DNA of 9,192 nt from the NCBI GenBank assembly GCA_015661135.1, contig JACVXW010000072.1, positions 1 to 9,192 of the forward strand, written 5' to 3'. This stretch comes from Chloroflexota bacterium. Its GTDB lineage: Bacteria; Chloroflexota; Limnocylindria; Limnocylindrales; CSP1-4. Below, piece by piece: positions 6,994 to 9,192 of this stretch (within the stretch, counting starts at the first letter, position 1; each line of letters opens with the position of its first letter). Made by a program: the position numbers and the translations under genes. The notes below the pieces were generated by a model, which was not told the DNA's origin, did not search any database, and saw only the letters and a program-made list of their open reading frames with translations.

Positions 6994-7509
6994 TCAGTTC
7001 CGGCCGAGGAACAGGTACGAGCGCCAGGCCTCGTTCCGCTCGTCCAGGAGGTACGGCGTGAACAGGGAGTAGAGGTCGCTCCGGGGCTCGAATGGCGCGC
7101 GGACCAGGCGCATGTGTGATTCCTCGAGCGTCTTGCTGCCCTTCCGGTGATTGCACGATTTGCAGGCAGCGACGAGGTTGTCCCAGGTGTGCGTCCCGCC
7201 GCGATGGCGAGGCACGATGTGATCGAGGGTCAGGTCGTGCGCGACCCGGCCGCAGTACTGGCAGGCGTGCCGGTCGCGCGAGAAGACCTCTCGTCGGGTC
7301 AGCTTGACCCGGGGTCGCGGCCGCCGGATGTGATGCTGGAGGCGGATGACGGACGGCGCCCGGAACTCCGTCCGCGGCGTCCGGATCATCTGGTGGTCGT
7401 ACTCGAGGACCTCGGCCTTCGCGCCGAAAACGAGCCTGAACGCACGAGGCAGGTTCGTGACGTTCAGCGGCTCGTAGTTCTGATTCAGCACGAGCACGAT
7501 GCCGTTCAT
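6994..7509 (-). CDS. HNH endonuclease family protein
   Basis: A 171-residue protein of the small, chromosomally conserved HNH family found in many Actinobacteria, Cyanobacteria and Chloroflexota. The N-terminus (VLVLNQNYEPLNV, residues 5-17, then GKAEVLE-like GAKAEVLE) is the family hallmark. The zinc/HNH part has C83-x2-C86, L-D96-H97-I-V-P, N111 and C116-x2-C119-N-H, so all metal and catalytic positions are present. The family's biological role is not settled; the domain predicts metal-dependent nicking or cutting of DNA. The long upstream open frame (to 7797) is antisense-type low-complexity translation, so the ATG at 7509 is preferred. A TANNNT hexamer stands 7 bases before it. It lies 28 bases after the HMG-CoA lyase stop and is not linked to any recognisable mobile element or methylase. 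Confidence 0.9.
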   Translation of the reverse strand: MNGIVLVLNQNYEPLNVTNLPRAFRLVFGAKAEVLEYDHQMIRTPRTEFRAPSVIRLQHHIRRPRPRVKLTRREVFSRDRHACQYCGRVAHDLTLDHIVPRHRGGTHTWDNLVAACKSCNHRKGSKTLEESHMRLVRAPFEPRSDLYSLFTPYLLDERNEAWRSYLFLGRN

Positions 7510-7516
7510 TGGCGGG

Positions 7517-7522
7517 ATGCTA
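7517..7522 (-). promoter_or_regulatory. Putative leaderless -10 element (TAGCAT) for the HNH gene
   Basis: TAGCAT followed by 7 bases and the ATG at 7509. No Shine-Dalgarno sequence is present in the 28-base gap, and no good -35 is visible. It overlaps the edge of an inverted repeat (7522-7535). Confidence 0.35.
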
Positions 7523-7535
7523 GCGCCGGAGCGCT
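7522..7535. repeat. Inverted repeat between HMG-CoA lyase and HNH genes
   Basis: AGCGC-CGGA-GCGCT, a perfect 5-bp stem with a tetraloop filling half of the 28-base intergenic gap. It might be a weak attenuator, an operator, or chance. No T-run follows. Confidence 0.3.
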
Positions 7536-7537
7536 CG

Positions 7538-8485
7538 TCACGCTCTGCCCACCGGTTGACCGGTCGCCGAATCCCAGCCGCCGGACCGGCCGACCTTGGT
7601 CGCGAGCGGCTTCCCGAGAGAGTCCGCCACGTACCGCGCCGCGGTGAGGACGCCTTCGAGGTCGACGCCGTGGTCGTAGCCCGAGGCGTCCAGGAAGTAC
7701 ACGAGATCCTCGGTCGCGAGGTTCCCGGCCGCGCCGGGGGCATAGGGGCAGCCGCCGGTCCCGCCGGCCGAGGCGTCGAAGCAGCGGACCCCGGCATCCA
7801 GGCCGGCCGCGACGTTGGCGAGGGCCGTTCCGCGCGTGTCGTGGAAGTGGAAGGCGGTCCGGTTCGGTGCGATCCCAGCCGCCGCGGCCGCGCCGGTGAG
7901 TGTGGCGACCTGCCTGGGCACCCCGACCCCGATCGTGTCGCCGAAGCAGACCTCGTCCACGCCCAGGTCCACGAGGCGGAGTGCCACGTCCACGGCCCGT
8001 GCCGGCTCGACCGCGCCGGTGTACGGGCAGCCGAACGCCGTTGAGACGTACCCGCGCGTCCACCACCCGAGGTCCGCGGCCCTTCGGAGCACTGGCGCGA
8101 ACGCCTCCAGCGACGCGGCCACGGTCATCCCGATGTTGTGCTCGGTGAAGGCGTCCGTGGCGGCAGTGAACACGGCCAGGGCGTTGGCACCCGCAGCCTC
8201 CGCGCGCTCCATACCGCGCATGTTCGGGACGAGGACGGGATAGCGGACGCCGTGCGCGCGGGGGAGCCGCGGTACGAGGGAGTCGGCGTCGGCGAGCTGG
8301 GGGATCGCGGTGGGGGAGACGAAGCTGGTCACCTCGATCTCCCGGAGCCCGGCCGCGACGAGGAGCTCGATGTAGCGGAGCTTGGTATCCGTCGGGACCG
8401 TGGCGGATTCGTTCTGGAGTCCGTCGCGCGGCCCGACCTCGTAGATGCGAACGCGATCGGGCGGACGGGCCGGGTCGGGGTCCAC
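7538..8485 (-). CDS. mvaB: Hydroxymethylglutaryl-CoA lyase
   Basis: About 315 residues, a TIM-barrel aldolase of the HMGL-like family. It splits HMG-CoA into acetyl-CoA and acetoacetate, the last step of leucine breakdown. Seen: EVGPRDGLQNE (residues 16-26) with catalytic R20-D21, VTSFVSP (52-58), STAFGCPYTG (148-157), the metal-binding H213-x-H215-D-T-R-G, and GGTGGCPYAPGAAGN (241-255) with catalytic C246 in the glycine-rich loop. These separate HMG-CoA lyase from isopropylmalate and homocitrate synthases. I chose the GTG at 8485, about 10 residues before the first barrel strand. A CTG at 8512 overlapping the previous stop (CTGA) is in frame and possible; neither has a good Shine-Dalgarno sequence. 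The biotin carboxylase subunit two genes upstream supports a leucine pathway role. Confidence 0.93.
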   Translation of the reverse strand: MDPDPARPPDRVRIYEVGPRDGLQNESATVPTDTKLRYIELLVAAGLREIEVTSFVSPTAIPQLADADSLVPRLPRAHGVRYPVLVPNMRGMERAEAAGANALAVFTAATDAFTEHNIGMTVAASLEAFAPVLRRAADLGWWTRGYVSTAFGCPYTGAVEPARAVDVALRLVDLGVDEVCFGDTIGVGVPRQVATLTGAAAAAGIAPNRTAFHFHDTRGTALANVAAGLDAGVRCFDASAGGTGGCPYAPGAAGNLATEDLVYFLDASGYDHGVDLEGVLTAARYVADSLGKPLATKVGRSGGWDSATGQPVGRA

Positions 8486-8508
8486 GTCCGCGGCGCCTGG
8501 GCGGTTCG

Positions 8509-8712
8509 TCAGCCGAGCGGCGGGTCCATCGCCCGCTCGATCCGGGCGATGTGGACCTCGATCCGGGCGATCTCGCCGGAGGCCTCCGCCCGCTCCTCGC
8601 TCATGAGCGGGGCCGCGTCGCGGCGGCGCCGGGCCGCCTGGTGCAGCACGATCAAGGCGGCGCGGGTGTCGGGGAGGGGCGCGGCCTCGCGGTGTGCATC
8701 GGGCTTGGGCAT
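8509..8712 (-). CDS. Small helical/coiled-coil protein of unknown function (67 aa)
   Basis: A 67-residue charged protein that I do not recognise. Residues 15-33 are helical and basic (ALIVLHQAARRRR), and residues 38-62 form a second amphipathic helix. That helix contains two consecutive identical IARIE units (48-52 and 55-59), an exact heptad spacing with isoleucines placed for a coiled-coil face. It has no signal peptide or membrane segment. It sits between a biotin-dependent carboxylase subunit (15 bases after its stop) and HMG-CoA lyase. It could be a small partner of the carboxylase, as short epsilon-type subunits are in actinobacterial acyl-CoA carboxylases, but only size and position suggest this. 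A TANNNT hexamer 6 bases before the ATG supports the start. Coding is likely, though an unexpressed spacer ORF remains possible. Confidence 0.6.
   Translation of the reverse strand: MPKPDAHREAAPLPDTRAALIVLHQAARRRRDAAPLMSEERAEASGEIARIEVHIARIERAMDPPLG
8536..8571. repeat. 15-base direct repeat with 21-base period inside the small ORF
   Basis: CTCGATCCGGGCGAT occurs at 8536-8550 and again, identically, at 8557-8571. The period is 21 bases, or 7 codons, which duplicates one coiled-coil heptad of the encoded protein. Confidence 0.85.
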
Positions 8713-8718
8713 GGCGAG

Positions 8719-8724
8719 AGGGTA
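8719..8724 (-). promoter_or_regulatory. Putative leaderless -10 element (TACCCT) for the 67-aa gene
   Basis: TACCCT, then 6 bases, then the ATG at 8712. It lies in the 15-base gap after the carboxylase stop. No -35 box is convincing, so the call rests on the shared geometry with three other starts. Confidence 0.33.
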
Positions 8725-8727
8725 CCG

Positions 8728-9192
8728 CTACGGCTCGATGATCGCGAGCGCCTGGCCCCTGGCAACCTGGTCCGCGGGCCGGACCAGCGTCTCCGCCACC
8801 GTGCCGGCGATCGGAGCAACGACGACGTGCTCCATCTTCATCGCCTCGAGGGTGAGGATCGGGTCGCCGACCGCAACGCTCGTGCCGGCCGCGACATGGA
8901 CCCGCCCGCGCCGCCTGCCCCCTGGGCTGCCGCCGCGCGGGCGGCGCGATCGACGTCGGGGGGTAGCGCGAGTCTGAACGCAACGCTTCGGCCGCCCACG
9001 TCGACGAACGCGGTCCGGTTCCCGGGTTGGCTGCTCGTTACGACCTCGGCGGCACTCGTGTGGCTCGCTCGCAGCTCGACAGGTCGCTCCGTCCCGCCGT
9101 CCGCGGCGAGGCGTACCCGGCGCGCGGCATTCAGCCGCCACCCGTCCGCCTCGAGGCCCCACGCCGCTGCCAACCAGGCCGTGTCCGGGACC
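8728..9192 (-). pseudogene. Acyl-CoA carboxylase alpha subunit, C-terminal part (biotin carrier domain; frameshifted, partial)
   Basis: The end of a biotin carboxylase/biotin carboxyl carrier fusion, probably the 3-methylcrotonyl-CoA carboxylase alpha subunit given HMG-CoA lyase downstream; acetyl- or propionyl-CoA carboxylase is possible. The gene enters from the right edge. From 9192 to about 8910, one frame gives the beta-rich linker (GWRLNAARRVRL, FVDVGGRSVAFRLALPPDVD). From about 8904 to the TAG at 8728, another frame gives the biotin domain: VHVAAGTSVAVGD, the biotinylated lysine in EAMKMEH, then VVAPIAGTV and GQALAIIEP. The switch between frames is near 8901-8918. The first strand of the biotin domain, normally carrying an APMPG-type motif, is missing, so more than one base was lost. 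In its own frame the linker part ends at 8838 with unrelated residues, so the protein as written has no biotin site. It is a pseudogene or a sequence error. Confidence 0.8.

Noticed and set aside
6994..7509. HNH protein as part of a restriction, retron or mobile-intron system
   Set aside because: No methylase, reverse transcriptase, transposase or intron structure is nearby; the N-terminal sequence matches a stand-alone chromosomal HNH family.
7510..7797. N-terminal extension of the HNH protein
   Set aside because: The extension overlaps the HMG-CoA lyase gene out of frame and is low-complexity; the family N-terminus begins at the ATG at 7509.

Overview
The window is GC-rich bacterial DNA with third-position G/C bias. 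Genes are packed closely, with 4-base start/stop overlaps, and several starts lack a Shine-Dalgarno sequence. Gene content and style fit a high-GC Chloroflexota (Limnocylindria-like) or actinobacterial chromosome, probably an environmental genome. This taxonomic guess comes from style, not from a marker gene. I see no rRNA, tRNA, CRISPR array, insertion sequence or phage gene.

Layout. (1) 1-616, minus strand, runs off the left edge: a protein with the fold signature of an ATP-dependent DNA ligase adenylation domain whose catalytic lysine and other key residues are replaced. (2) 773-2107, plus strand: an Atg22/UMF1-type MFS transporter, divergent from the ligase-like gene. (3) 2163-9192, minus strand throughout: a long co-directional block. 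In transcription order it holds the C-terminal end of an acyl-CoA (probably 3-methylcrotonyl-CoA) carboxylase alpha subunit, a 67-residue helical protein, HMG-CoA lyase, an HNH endonuclease, a CCA-adding enzyme, a small TPR protein, UDP-glucose 4-epimerase, a 48-codon GrpB fragment, and an old-yellow-enzyme/2,4-dienoyl-CoA-reductase-type flavoprotein.

How the genes work together. The carboxylase and HMG-CoA lyase fit the end of leucine breakdown (methylcrotonyl-CoA to acetyl-CoA plus acetoacetate). The remaining genes are a loose housekeeping string: tRNA 3' end synthesis, nucleotide-sugar interconversion and a flavin/iron-sulfur oxidoreductase. The CCA/TPR, galE/GrpB-fragment and GrpB-fragment/flavoprotein pairs overlap by four bases and are probably translationally coupled.

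Unusual points. The ligase-like protein looks catalytically dead. Four starts share a TANNNT hexamer 6-7 bases upstream of the ATG, the arrangement expected of leaderless transcripts. The flavoprotein and the carboxylase are each broken by a net loss of 3n+1 bases in very GC-rich sequence, one exactly at a perfect palindrome. The small protein between carboxylase and lyase carries an exact one-heptad (21-base) duplication. I do not see a clear new multi-gene system; the dead ligase-like protein, whose gene neighbours lie outside the window, is the best lead.
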